From an uncultured Prevotella sp. (GTDB lineage: Bacteria > Bacteroidota > Bacteroidia > Bacteroidales > Bacteroidaceae): a stretch of DNA of 41,471 bases. A program made the position numbers and the translations under genes. Numbering within the stretch: the stretch's first letter is position 1; every line of letters begins with the position of its first letter. A model generated the notes under the pieces. The model was not told where the DNA came from. It was given only the letters and a program-made list of their open reading frames with translations, and made no database searches. Of the stretch, positions 16,552 to 23,975 are shown piece by piece. The DNA is taken from assembly GCA_905202125.1 (NCBI GenBank), contig CAJKQX010000013.1:1-41471 (forward strand), given 5' to 3'.

Positions 16552-16806
16552 CTATTTATTGGTCACTATGATTTGTTTAATCACTTTAGCCGGTACTCCT
16601 CCGACCACGGTATTGGCAGGAACATCTTCGGTGACCACTGCACCGGCAGCAACCACCGCATTGTCGCCGATTGTGACTCCTTGCAGTATTGTTGCATTTG
16701 ATCCGACCCACACGTTTTTGCCGAGTTTTATTGGTGCCGCATAGGTGTTTTTGCGCTGTTCCGGGCAAAGCATATGGTTTAGCGGACAGTAATATTCTTT
16801 TTTCAT
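16552..16806 (-). pseudogene. N-terminally truncated sugar O-acetyltransferase (hexapeptide-repeat)
   Basis: An 84-codon open frame matching only the C-terminal part of NodL/maltose-type O-acetyltransferases (about 185 residues when intact). It shows left-handed beta-helix hexapeptide repeats IKLGKNVWVGSNATILQGV, then IGDNAVVAAGAVV, and the typical closing NTVVGGVPAKVIKQI. The front end PLNHMLCPEQRK resembles the family's HP...PEER segment, so about 100 N-terminal residues, including most of the CoA/sugar site, are absent. It still has an ATG and an upstream -7 element, so a short peptide could be made, but catalysis is unlikely. Confidence 0.75.
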
Positions 16807-16837
16807 GTTATTGCTTTTGCTTTTTAGAATTATGGTG

Positions 16838-16845
16838 CAAAATTA
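16838..16845 (-). promoter_or_regulatory. -7 element (TAATTTTG) ahead of the truncated acetyltransferase
   Basis: Minus-strand match to TAnnTTTG, 31 bases before the ATG at 16806. It probably drives the whole acetyltransferase-hydrolase-reductase cluster. The rest of 16807-17099 shows nothing except the fmt promoter. Confidence 0.5.
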
Positions 16846-17024
16846 GCAGTTGTTTTCATGATATATATTAAACACATTGCGGATATTCTAACCTTTTTTA
16901 CAGATTTCAAGTTGCTGATATTATTATCTTTAATTTATTTCGTGTTTCGACCTGTTCTGAGGTCATAAATCCATTGATTATGGTTTTCCTTGCCGTAGAT
17001 ACATCGATTGTCATCTATTTTGTC

Positions 17025-17032
17025 TAAATTTG
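17025..17032 (+). promoter_or_regulatory. -7 element (TAAATTTG) ahead of fmt
   Basis: Match to TAnnTTTG, 67 bases before the fmt start. Confidence 0.5.
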
Positions 17033-17099
17033 CAGATGCAAACAAGCCGAAACAGATATTAATGGCTTTTGTCAATACATTTATTATAAGGTCATAACG

Positions 17100-18080
17100 A
17101 TGGAAAAAAAAGATTTGCGTATTATATTTATGGGTACCCCTGAGTTTGCCGTTGGTTCGTTACAAGCTCTCGTGGAGGGCGGATACAATGTAGTGGCTGT
17201 TGTCACCCAACCAGACAAACCGGTGGGTAGACATGGTTCGGTGCTTCGGGCACCAGCCGTAAAGGAGTATGCTTTGTCCCGGAATTTGCCCGTCATGCAA
17301 CCCGAAAAAATGAAAGACCCTTTATTTATAGAGCAGTTGGCGTCCTTTCGTGCAGATTTGCAGGTAGTGGTGGCCTATCGTATGTTGCCCGAAGTGGTGT
17401 GGTCCATGCCGCGTTTCGGTACATTCAATGTGCATACGTCGCTCTTGCCCGACTATCGTGGTGCCGCGCCGATAAACTGGGCTGTCATCAATGGTGAAAC
17501 CCGAACCGGTATCACCACTTTTTTTCTCGACCATGAGATTGATACCGGACGTATCATCATGCAAAAAACATTTGATATACCCGATGATGCCGATGTTGAA
17601 TATGTTCACGACGGATTGATGAAACTTGGTGCCGAGGCCTGTGTGGAAACTGTCGAAAAGGTACTTTCTACAGATGGCAATGTCCCATCCGAGCCACAAC
17701 CCGAACGCGAAACACTCAAATCCGCACCCAAAATATTCAAGGAGATATGTCGCATCGACTGGCATTTGCCTGTAAAGAAAATCTATGATTTCATACGCGG
17801 ACTTAGTCCGGTGCCGGGTGCCTGGACCGTAATGTCCGGCGCGGAAGGCAAGGCTGATGTCGAAGTCAAGATTTTCAAGGCCTGCAAGACGGGTCGTAAG
17901 GCCGACGATGCATGCGGAACAATCATGGTTGAAAAGCGTCATCTGTATGTCGCAGCCGGCGATGAGTGGCTTGAGATTGTCCAATTGCAAGTGTCGGGTA
18001 AGAAGAGAATGGCTGCTCAAGATTTTCTCAATGGATTTAAAGCAGATTCCGGATTGATGATGCGCTCGTCCGAACGATAA
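17100..18080 (+). CDS. fmt: Methionyl-tRNA formyltransferase
   Basis: A 326-residue enzyme that formylates initiator Met-tRNA with 10-formyl-tetrahydrofolate. The N-terminal Rossmann domain starts IIFMGTPEFAVGSLQAL; the catalytic loop is FNVHTSLLPDYRGAAPINWAVINGE (the N-H-D triad region), followed by TGITTFFLDHEIDTGRII. The C-terminal OB-like tRNA-binding domain runs from about residue 210, starting IDWHLPVKKIYDFIRGLSPVPGAW. Length is normal. It is flanked upstream by a divergent minus-strand cluster and downstream by a bidirectional terminator shared with rpoD, so it is monocistronic here. Confidence 0.95.
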   Translation: MEKKDLRIIFMGTPEFAVGSLQALVEGGYNVVAVVTQPDKPVGRHGSVLRAPAVKEYALSRNLPVMQPEKMKDPLFIEQLASFRADLQVVVAYRMLPEVVWSMPRFGTFNVHTSLLPDYRGAAPINWAVINGETRTGITTFFLDHEIDTGRIIMQKTFDIPDDADVEYVHDGLMKLGAEACVETVEKVLSTDGNVPSEPQPERETLKSAPKIFKEICRIDWHLPVKKIYDFIRGLSPVPGAWTVMSGAEGKADVEVKIFKACKTGRKADDACGTIMVEKRHLYVAAGDEWLEIVQLQVSGKKRMAAQDFLNGFKADSGLMMRSSER

Positions 18081-18101
18081 TTACGAGATATTCATAAAAC
18101 C

Positions 18102-18137
18102 AAAAAGCAATCACACTCTCAGGTGTGATTGCTTTTT
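18102..18137. terminator. Bidirectional terminator between fmt and rpoD
   Basis: A perfect 15-bp stem (18102-18116 with 18123-18137) and a 6-base loop, with A and T runs forming the stem ends so that it works from both sides. Confidence 0.92.
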
Positions 18138-18166
18138 GCTTTATGTTGAGATTTGTTTCTCTTTGC

Positions 18167-19039
18167 TTATCCTAAATATTTCATCAGAATCTTGGCATTG
18201 CCGCTGTCGCGCAGCTTAGCAATACTTTTCTCTCGGATCTGTCTTACACGTTCGCGTGTGAGACCCAACTGATCGCCAATCTCTTCCAGTCCTTTCTCGT
18301 GACATCCTATACCGAAACATTCGCGGATGATGGTTATCTCTCTGTCTTTGAGCACTTTGTTCAGCACTGAGTTCAACTCCAGTGCCATCGACTCATGATC
18401 CACATATCTGTCTGTACGGCTGTCGTCACCGCTTGCCATGACGTCAAGCATGCAGTTGTCTTCACCATCCTGAAACGGAGCATCGATGCTCACGTGATGG
18501 CCATCGGCCATAAGGCTCTGTCCGATTTTCTCCTCATCGATTTTTGTCGCGTCAGATAGTTCGGACACAGAGGGATGTCTCTGGTTTTCCTGTTCGAATT
18601 TGTTGATCTCGTGATTGATCTTGTTGAGCGAACCGACCTGGTTGAGAGGCAGACGTACGATACGGCTTTGCTCGGCGATGGCCTGTAATATGCTTTGGCG
18701 AATCCACCATACGGCATATGAGATAAATTTGAATCCGCGCGTCTCGTCAAATTTTTGTGCAGCTTTGATCAATCCGATATTACCCTCATCGATAAGGTCC
18801 GTCAGAGTGAGACCCTGATGCTGGTACTGCTTGGCAACAGATACCACAAAACGCAAATTGGCAGTCACAAGTTTGTCCTTGGCTCTTTCGCCTTCCGGAC
18901 CACCCTTCTTGATTTTCTGGGCCAATTCGATTTCTTCATCAATGGAGATTAGAGGAGCGCGTCCGATTTCGACAAGATATTTGTCCAATGCCTCACTCGA
19001 ACGGTTTGTAATACTTTTCTGAATCTTAAGTTGTCTCAT
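18167..19039 (-). CDS. rpoD: Primary RNA polymerase sigma factor, short Bacteroidota type
   Basis: A 290-residue sigma-70 group 1 factor. It lacks region 1.1, as in the Bacteroides primary factor. Region 1.2 starts EALDKYLVEIGRAPLIS; region 2 is NLRFVVSVAKQYQHQGLTL and DLIDEGNIGLIKAAQKFDE through YAVWWIRQSI; region 3 follows INHEINKFEQENQRHPSV; region 4 ends with the helix-turn-helix LEEIGDQLGLTRERVRQIRE. It would recognise the TAnnTTTG promoters seen throughout this window. It has its own promoter and a strong terminator. Confidence 0.95.
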   Translation of the reverse strand: MRQLKIQKSITNRSSEALDKYLVEIGRAPLISIDEEIELAQKIKKGGPEGERAKDKLVTANLRFVVSVAKQYQHQGLTLTDLIDEGNIGLIKAAQKFDETRGFKFISYAVWWIRQSILQAIAEQSRIVRLPLNQVGSLNKINHEINKFEQENQRHPSVSELSDATKIDEEKIGQSLMADGHHVSIDAPFQDGEDNCMLDVMASGDDSRTDRYVDHESMALELNSVLNKVLKDREITIIRECFGIGCHEKGLEEIGDQLGLTRERVRQIREKSIAKLRDSGNAKILMKYLG

Positions 19040-19108
19040 CTTGAATACATTAATTCGCTAACTGTTTGATTAACAGAGTTTTCGTTAATCTTGGCGTTAA
19101 AAACCATG

Positions 19109-19116
19109 CAAAATTA
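19109..19116 (-). promoter_or_regulatory. -7 element (TAATTTTG) ahead of rpoD
   Basis: Minus-strand match to TAnnTTTG, 69 bases before the start, implying a leader of about 60 bases. Confidence 0.55.
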
Positions 19117-19223
19117 CAAAAAATATTGCATAAATTCGTGATTTTGTATCTCTTTTGTGATTAAATAAAGTTAAAAGCCACCGAGCCTCATACCCTGAAT
19201 ACCAGTTTTTTGACAATAATGAT

Positions 19224-19231
19224 TAATTTTG
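19224..19231 (+). promoter_or_regulatory. -7 element (TAATTTTG) ahead of the DUF2520 gene
   Basis: Match to TAnnTTTG, 35 bases before the ATG at 19267. Confidence 0.55.
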
Positions 19232-19266
19232 CGAATCAAATTCCAAATCATCATTATCTCTGAGAT

Positions 19267-20052
19267 ATGAAAATAGTAATCGTTGGAGCCGGAAATCTTG
19301 CTACCCATATATCCAAAGCCCTGCTCTCTGCGGGCAACGAAATCATGCAGGTGTATAGTCGCACCATTGAGTCGGCCACTGTGCTTGCCTCCTCGCTTGG
19401 AACTGAAGCTGTCTGTGATGTCGAGGACATTGCTAAAGATGCCGACCTCTATGTGGTGTCTGTGACCGACAAAGCACTCGAGACATTGATACCGCCTTTG
19501 TGTAAAGGGCGTGAGAATTCCGTTTTCGCTCACACTGCCGGGAGTATGCCGATGAGTGTGTTTGAGGGTTGCGCTCGACATTTCGGGGTAATATATCCCA
19601 TGCAGACATTTACAAAGAGTAGGATTCTCGATTTCAATAAAATACCGTGTTTTGTTGAAGCATCCGATGAACCCACTTTTGTCATGCTTCGCACACTATG
19701 CCTCACTATCTCCTCACGAGTGATACCGCTCAGCAGTGATGACCGCAAATACCTGCATCTTGCCGCAGTTTTCGCATCCAACTTTGTAAATCATTGTTAC
19801 AACATGACGTCATCAATACTCCGGAATCACGGCCTTGATTTCGATGTGATGTATCCATTGATTGACGAGGTGGCTGCCAAGATACATGAGATGACCCCGG
19901 CTGAGGCTCAGACAGGGCCTGCGCTGAGGTATGACCGGAATGTGATGGACAAGCAAATCAGCCTTCTCGAATGCCAACCCGAGGTGCAGGAAGTATATGA
20001 AATAATGTCACGAGGAATCCACAAAATGCATAAAGAGTATGATAAATTATGA
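19267..20052 (+). CDS. Rossmann-fold oxidoreductase-like protein (DUF2520)
   Basis: A 261-residue cytoplasmic protein. The N-terminus MKIVIVGAGNLATHISKAL is a dinucleotide-binding loop (GxGNxA), followed by VVSVTDKALETLI as in NADP-dependent oxidoreductases of the F420-NADP/ProC-like fold. The C-terminal half (about 125-261) matches DUF2520, including HLAAVFASNFVNH and LIDEVAAKI. The substrate is not known. It overlaps the next gene by 14 bases, the first step of a compact three-gene operon with the kdsC-like and maf genes. Confidence 0.88.
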   Translation: MKIVIVGAGNLATHISKALLSAGNEIMQVYSRTIESATVLASSLGTEAVCDVEDIAKDADLYVVSVTDKALETLIPPLCKGRENSVFAHTAGSMPMSVFEGCARHFGVIYPMQTFTKSRILDFNKIPCFVEASDEPTFVMLRTLCLTISSRVIPLSSDDRKYLHLAAVFASNFVNHCYNMTSSILRNHGLDFDVMYPLIDEVAAKIHEMTPAEAQTGPALRYDRNVMDKQISLLECQPEVQEVYEIMSRGIHKMHKEYDKL

Positions 20053-20557
20053 TTTGAAAAAGATACGCATGGTCATTTTTGATGTTGACGGAGTGCTTTC
20101 GCGCGAGACAGTGACTATGGACAGTACAGGCGAACCGTTGCGCACGGTGAATATCAAGGATGGATATGCCATACAGCTCGCTCAAAAGCTCGGGCTCCGC
20201 ATAGTGATTATGACCGGCGGCAACACACCTGCCATACGGTCCAGATACGAACGTCTCGGCGTCAAGGATATATACATGGGCTGCTCGATAAAGATTGAGA
20301 GCTACAACGAATTGAAAAAACTATATTCCATCTCGGACAACGAGGTGATTTATGTTGGCGATGACATACCCGACTTGGAGGTGATGAGCGTCGTCGGTTG
20401 CCCGTGTTGTCCGGCTGATGCCTGTGCAGACATTAAGAAGGTGAGTAGATATGTGAGCGACAGTTGCGGCGGTTGTGGCTGCGGACGCGACATTATAGAA
20501 CAGGTGCTTCGTGCCCAGAACAAGTGGCTCGCCGACAAACGTGCCTTCGGGTGGTAA
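20039..20557 (+). CDS. KdsC-type HAD phosphatase
   Basis: A 172-residue HAD-superfamily hydrolase of the C0 (capless) KdsC subfamily, probably 3-deoxy-D-manno-octulosonate 8-phosphate phosphatase in Kdo/LPS core synthesis. The nucleophile motif is MVIFDVDGVLS (D15, D17), motif II IVIMTGGN, and the late acidic motif VIYVGDDIPDLEVM. The C-terminus contains a cysteine- and glycine-rich SCGGCGCGRD where relatives have a shorter GGxGAxRE tail, perhaps metal-binding or just divergence. The start overlaps the preceding gene. Confidence 0.88.
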   Translation: MINYDLKKIRMVIFDVDGVLSRETVTMDSTGEPLRTVNIKDGYAIQLAQKLGLRIVIMTGGNTPAIRSRYERLGVKDIYMGCSIKIESYNELKKLYSISDNEVIYVGDDIPDLEVMSVVGCPCCPADACADIKKVSRYVSDSCGGCGCGRDIIEQVLRAQNKWLADKRAFGW

Positions 20558-20620
20558 ACAAATTTATCTGATGCAGACTCATCCCGACGAGGCATTAATA
20601 TAATTACATTTGATTAAACG

Positions 20621-21202
20621 ATGAAAAAATACAAGATAATATTGTCGAGCAACTCGCCGCGACGCAAACAACTCTTTGCCGGATTAGGACTTGATTTTGA
20701 GGTGCGCGTGCTTAGCGGCATCGACGAGTCTTATCCTACGAATCTGCCGGCTGTTGATGTGCCGCAATATATTGCGCGCAAGAAGGCCGCGGCTTATGAG
20801 GTGAATCCCGGTGAACTGATTATTACAGCTGACACGGTGGTCATTGTTGATGAAAAGATATTGGGCAAGCCGGTAGATGCCGACGATGCGCGCCGCATGC
20901 TCCGATTGTTGAGCGGACGCAACCATGAGGTCATAACGGGCGTGTGTATGACAACTGTCGATATTCAACACAGTTTCTCAGTCAAGACCGAAGTGACTTT
21001 CAAACCTCTAAGTGAGGACGAAATCACGTATTATATTGACAATTATCGTCCGTTCGACAAGGCCGGTGCTTACGGCATACAGGAGTGGATAGGATATATT
21101 GGGGTCACATCTCTGCGTGGCAGTTATTTCAATGTGGTGGGTATGCCGGTGCAGCGCATATACGATGAACTGAAAAATAGATTCGGGTACTACATTGGTT
21201 AA
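20621..21202 (+). CDS. Maf-family nucleoside triphosphate pyrophosphatase
   Basis: A 193-residue house-cleaning enzyme of the Maf/YhdE type, expected to hydrolyse dTTP/UTP or modified nucleotides to monophosphates. Signatures: IILSSNSPRRKQLFAGLG near the start, ITADTVVIVDEKILGKP with the catalytic aspartate D71, LSGRNHEVITGVC, and the C-terminal DKAGAYGIQEWIG and GSYFNVVGMPVQ. It is the last gene of the DUF2520-kdsC-maf unit and is followed by a long non-coding region with hairpins. Confidence 0.93.
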   Translation: MKKYKIILSSNSPRRKQLFAGLGLDFEVRVLSGIDESYPTNLPAVDVPQYIARKKAAAYEVNPGELIITADTVVIVDEKILGKPVDADDARRMLRLLSGRNHEVITGVCMTTVDIQHSFSVKTEVTFKPLSEDEITYYIDNYRPFDKAGAYGIQEWIGYIGVTSLRGSYFNVVGMPVQRIYDELKNRFGYYIG

Positions 21203-21207
21203 TGCCT

Positions 21208-21251
21208 TTCAGAAAACTGTATAAATATGCATGTTTCTGAATATTTATACA
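21208..21251 (+). terminator. Hairpin pair just after maf, mutually exclusive folds
   Basis: An 11-bp perfect AT-rich stem TGTATAAATAT (21218-21228 with 21241-21251) overlaps an alternative 8-bp stem TTCAGAAA (21208-21215 with 21234-21241). Neither is followed by a strong T tract. It probably marks the 3' end of the maf transcript; a switch-like role is speculative. Confidence 0.45.
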
Positions 21252-21287
21252 TTGGAAAATTGGGTCAACCATTAAATCCTGCCCGTT

Positions 21288-21317
21288 TTTGCGAGCAACT
21301 ATGTCGGAGCTCGCAAA
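21288..21317. other. Perfect 9-bp inverted repeat TTTGCGAGC
   Basis: TTTGCGAGC at 21288-21296 and its complement at 21309-21317, separated by 12 bases. Probably a second transcription-end hairpin or a protein-binding dyad; there is no T tract on the plus strand. Confidence 0.5.
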
Positions 21318-21403
21318 TACGCAAATTTTGAGTGGTTTTAGCTAACTGTCTGATAGTCTGGGTTTTAATGCTGAATTGTTTAAAATTTGCCCTTGTTTAG
21401 AAA

Positions 21404-21513
21404 GCAAAAAAGCCCCTTTTGGCATGCGAAAGGAACCCTTTGGGAGTGCGAAAGAGCCCCTTTTACAATGCGAAAGGGCCCCTTTCGGAACCCGAAAAAG
21501 CCCCTTTTCCTCT
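21404..21513. repeat. 22-nt tandem palindromic array, copy 2 (five units)
   Basis: Five contiguous units of exactly 22 bases start at 21404, 21426, 21448, 21470 and 21492. Each has the core GAAAGGGCCCCTTTCG or a close variant and most begin with GC. The fourth unit is almost a perfect palindrome. Order and sequence resemble the array at 2714-2801, 18.7 kb away. The array is GC-rich inside an AT-rich spacer, has no spacers, and has no stop codon in at least one frame. Confidence 0.92.
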
Positions 21514-21770
21514 TTTTTTGACTCTTTTTTGAGCCATTGTTGTATTTTTATACATGAATTATACGAACTTTTCCGGTTTCATCTTTCTATTTCGCAAGTT
21601 TGAATTGTCAAGATTTTTTACTGTCGGTTGTGCAAATTTATGCATTTTTCGCATGATATCCGAAAGCACGTTATGGTTGTTCTGTCCGGAGAATCTGCCG
21701 TAAAACGACTTTTGAACCCAAATCGTCATTAGACCGACAATGGGCATAAATGTCAGTTATCGTATTGTCT

Positions 21771-21891
21771 GTTCACGTGTTTTGGGCTTCTATTTGTCGT
21801 CTTGCTTCCCGTCTTGTCTCGCCATAGCCCGCTATGCCTTCGACAATACGGTCGCAATACAACAAATATAATCTCCAAAACAGCCATGAAC
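21771..21891. repeat. 121-bp imperfect palindrome
   Basis: Nested complementary blocks line up on one axis at 21829/21830: 21771-21775 with 21887-21891, 21778-21785 with 21875-21882 (TGTTTTGG), 21791-21797 with 21862-21868 (TATTTGT), 21799-21805 with 21854-21860 (one mismatch), 21810-21818 with 21842-21850 (one mismatch), and 21823-21828 with 21831-21836 (CATAGC). About 40 base pairs form in total. No coding capacity; no target duplication could be seen. Confidence 0.88.
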
Positions 21892-22026
21892 TCTAATGAC
21901 CGATTCGGGTTGAAATGGTCCGTTTCTCATCGAAAATGAATGGATCAAAGTGCAATTAAACTTATATTTTAGATTAATTTTAATATTATTTAGAGCGCAA
22001 CTTTCGCCTCTCTCTGATTATTGTTG

Positions 22027-22034
22027 TAATTTTG
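22027..22034 (+). promoter_or_regulatory. -7 element (TAATTTTG) ahead of the moxR/bat operon
   Basis: Match to TAnnTTTG, 22 bases before the ATG at 22057. It is the only promoter-like site I see for the following eight-kilobase operon. Confidence 0.6.
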
Positions 22035-22056
22035 CGAAAATTTAATTAGAAAGATT

Positions 22057-23052
22057 ATGGCAGAATCAATTGATATCCGAGAACTTAACATCAGGATTGA
22101 ACAACAGAGCGGTTTTATCACGAATTTGGTGACAGGAATGAACCGCGTGATTGTAGGACAAAAACATCTCGTCGATTCATTACTCATTTCATTGCTCAGC
22201 GACGGACACATACTCCTCGAGGGTGTGCCCGGACTGGCCAAGACATTGGCCATCAAGACGCTGTCGCAACTCATAGATGCCGATTTCAGCCGCATACAGT
22301 TCACGCCAGACTTGTTGCCGGCCGATGTGATCGGTACTCTTGTGTATTCGCAGAAAGACGAGAAATTCCATGTGAAGAAAGGTCCTGTATTCGCCAATTT
22401 CGTTTTGGCTGATGAGATCAACCGTGCTCCGGCAAAGGTGCAGAGCGCCTTGCTCGAATCGATGCAGGAACATCAGGTCACCATCGGTGACAACACATTC
22501 TCATTGCCCGATCCATTCCTCGTGATGGCTACACAGAACCCCATCGAGCAAGAAGGAACATATCAGTTGCCTGAAGCACAGGTAGACCGTTTCATGCTCA
22601 AGGTCGTTGTGGGTTATCCTTCTATCGAGGAGGAAAAACTGATTATACGTTCAAACATCAGTGGCGAGCAGACCGAGGTGAAACCCGTGACCACAGTCGA
22701 CGAGATAACAAGGGCCCGCAAAGTGGTGAATGATGTTTATCTGGACGAGAAAATCGAGCAGTACATCGCCGACATCGTGTTTGCTTCCCGATTCCCCGAC
22801 CGTTACGGCATGCCCGAACTCAAGGATATGATCACCTTCGGAGGTTCGCCCCGTGCCAGTATCAATCTGGCAAAGGCATCCCGCGCCTACGCATTCATCA
22901 AGCATCGCGGATATGTGGTGCCCGAAGACGTACGTGCCGTGGTTCACGATGTGATGCGCCACCGTATCGGACTGTCCTATGAGGCTGAGGCCAGCAATGT
23001 GACATCCGAGGAGATTGTTTCAAAAATAGTAAATAAGGTAGAGGTGCCATAA
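22057..23052 (+). CDS. MoxR-family AAA+ ATPase
   Basis: A 331-residue cytoplasmic AAA+ ATPase, first gene of the Bat operon. Walker A is GVPGLAKT (56-63), Walker B FVLADEINRAP (D119, E120), sensor 1 VMATQNPIEQEGTYQLPEAQVDRF with the arginine-finger region, and sensor 2 in GGSPRASINLAKASRAYA. MoxR ATPases act as chaperones for von Willebrand factor A (VWA) proteins and metal-centre assembly, and here the VWA partners BatA and BatB follow directly. The gap to the DUF58 gene is 38 bases. Confidence 0.95.
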   Translation: MAESIDIRELNIRIEQQSGFITNLVTGMNRVIVGQKHLVDSLLISLLSDGHILLEGVPGLAKTLAIKTLSQLIDADFSRIQFTPDLLPADVIGTLVYSQKDEKFHVKKGPVFANFVLADEINRAPAKVQSALLESMQEHQVTIGDNTFSLPDPFLVMATQNPIEQEGTYQLPEAQVDRFMLKVVVGYPSIEEEKLIIRSNISGEQTEVKPVTTVDEITRARKVVNDVYLDEKIEQYIADIVFASRFPDRYGMPELKDMITFGGSPRASINLAKASRAYAFIKHRGYVVPEDVRAVVHDVMRHRIGLSYEAEASNVTSEEIVSKIVNKVEVP

Positions 23053-23090
23053 CCCGCCGAAAATTATATTTTCAATAAAATATCAACCAG

Positions 23091-23963
23091 GTGGATACAT
23101 CTGAAATACTGAAAAAAGTCCGCAAGATAGAAATCAAGACCCGTGGATTGAGTCAGAATATCTTTGCCGGTCAGTATCACTCGGCATTCAAGGGTCGAGG
23201 TATGGCATTCTCGGAGGTACGTGAATATCAGTTGGGCGACGATGTGCGGGATATCGACTGGAATGTGACAGCGCGTTTCAGCAAACCTTATGTCAAGGTG
23301 TATGAGGAGGAACGTGAGCTCACCGTCATGCTACTCATCGATGTGTCTGGTTCGCTCGATTTCGGTACGTCGCGCCAGATGAAAAGCGAGATGGTCACCG
23401 AGATTGCCGCCACATTGGCTTTCAGCGCCATACAGAACAACGACAAGATAGGTGTCATCTTCTTCTCGGACCGCATAGAAAAATATATACCGCCCCAGAA
23501 GGGCCGCAAACATATATTATATATAATCCGCGAGATGCTCGATTTTCATCCGCAAAGCCGCAATACGGATGTAAGCATGGCCGTGGCTTACCTCACACGG
23601 GTGATGAAACGCAAGTGTACGGCCTTTGTCCTGAGCGATTTTTATGACAACACCGATATGCTGAAAGAATTTCGGATAGCCGCTCGCAAACACGATATCA
23701 TGGCATTGCAAGTGTATGACAAGTGTGCACGGGAGCTGCCCGATGTGGGACTGATGAAGGTTGTGGATGCCGAGAGCGGACATGAGATGTATATCGACAC
23801 GGGCTCCAAAAAACTGCGCCGTGCCCATACCAAGTATTGGATGGACCGCGAGGAGACGCTCAAACAGACATTTGCTCGCAGCAATGTCGACTGGGTGTCG
23901 GTGTCCACCGATCAGGACTATGTGAAAGCCATGATGGCACTGTTTGCATCGCGTAACGGATAA
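23091..23963 (+). CDS. DUF58 domain protein of the Bat operon
   Basis: A 290-residue cytoplasmic protein of the DUF58 family with a VWA-like fold. It shows the hallmark FKGRGMAFSEVREYQLGDDVRDIDWNVTAR block at about residues 34-63 and VMLLIDVSGSLDFGTS, a near-complete MIDAS motif DxSxS. DUF58 genes nearly always follow moxR. The start is a GTG at 23091: no in-frame ATG fits upstream, and KVRKIEIKTRG, conserved near the N-terminus in relatives, begins about ten residues later. Confidence 0.92.
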   Translation: MDTSEILKKVRKIEIKTRGLSQNIFAGQYHSAFKGRGMAFSEVREYQLGDDVRDIDWNVTARFSKPYVKVYEEERELTVMLLIDVSGSLDFGTSRQMKSEMVTEIAATLAFSAIQNNDKIGVIFFSDRIEKYIPPQKGRKHILYIIREMLDFHPQSRNTDVSMAVAYLTRVMKRKCTAFVLSDFYDNTDMLKEFRIAARKHDIMALQVYDKCARELPDVGLMKVVDAESGHEMYIDTGSKKLRRAHTKYWMDREETLKQTFARSNVDWVSVSTDQDYVKAMMALFASRNG

Positions 23964-23975
23964 TTATAATTTGAA

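Larger units (their letters stand above)
21203..22056. other. Longest non-coding stretch (854 bases) with several repeat structures
   Basis: In order it holds two hairpins after maf (21208-21251 and 21288-21317), the second 22-nt array (21404-21513), an unassigned AT-rich piece, a 121-bp palindrome (21771-21891), and the -7 element of the moxR/bat operon. An open frame at 21376-21603 exists only because it crosses the array, so I do not call it as a gene. Confidence 0.7.

Noticed and set aside
21376..21603. 75-codon open frame crossing the second 22-nt array, with KEPFGSA-like peptide repeats
   Set aside because: The repeated peptide only reflects the DNA repeat, which lacks stops. A 22-base period shifts frame at every unit, which is not expected for a selected protein repeat, and no homology is recognisable.
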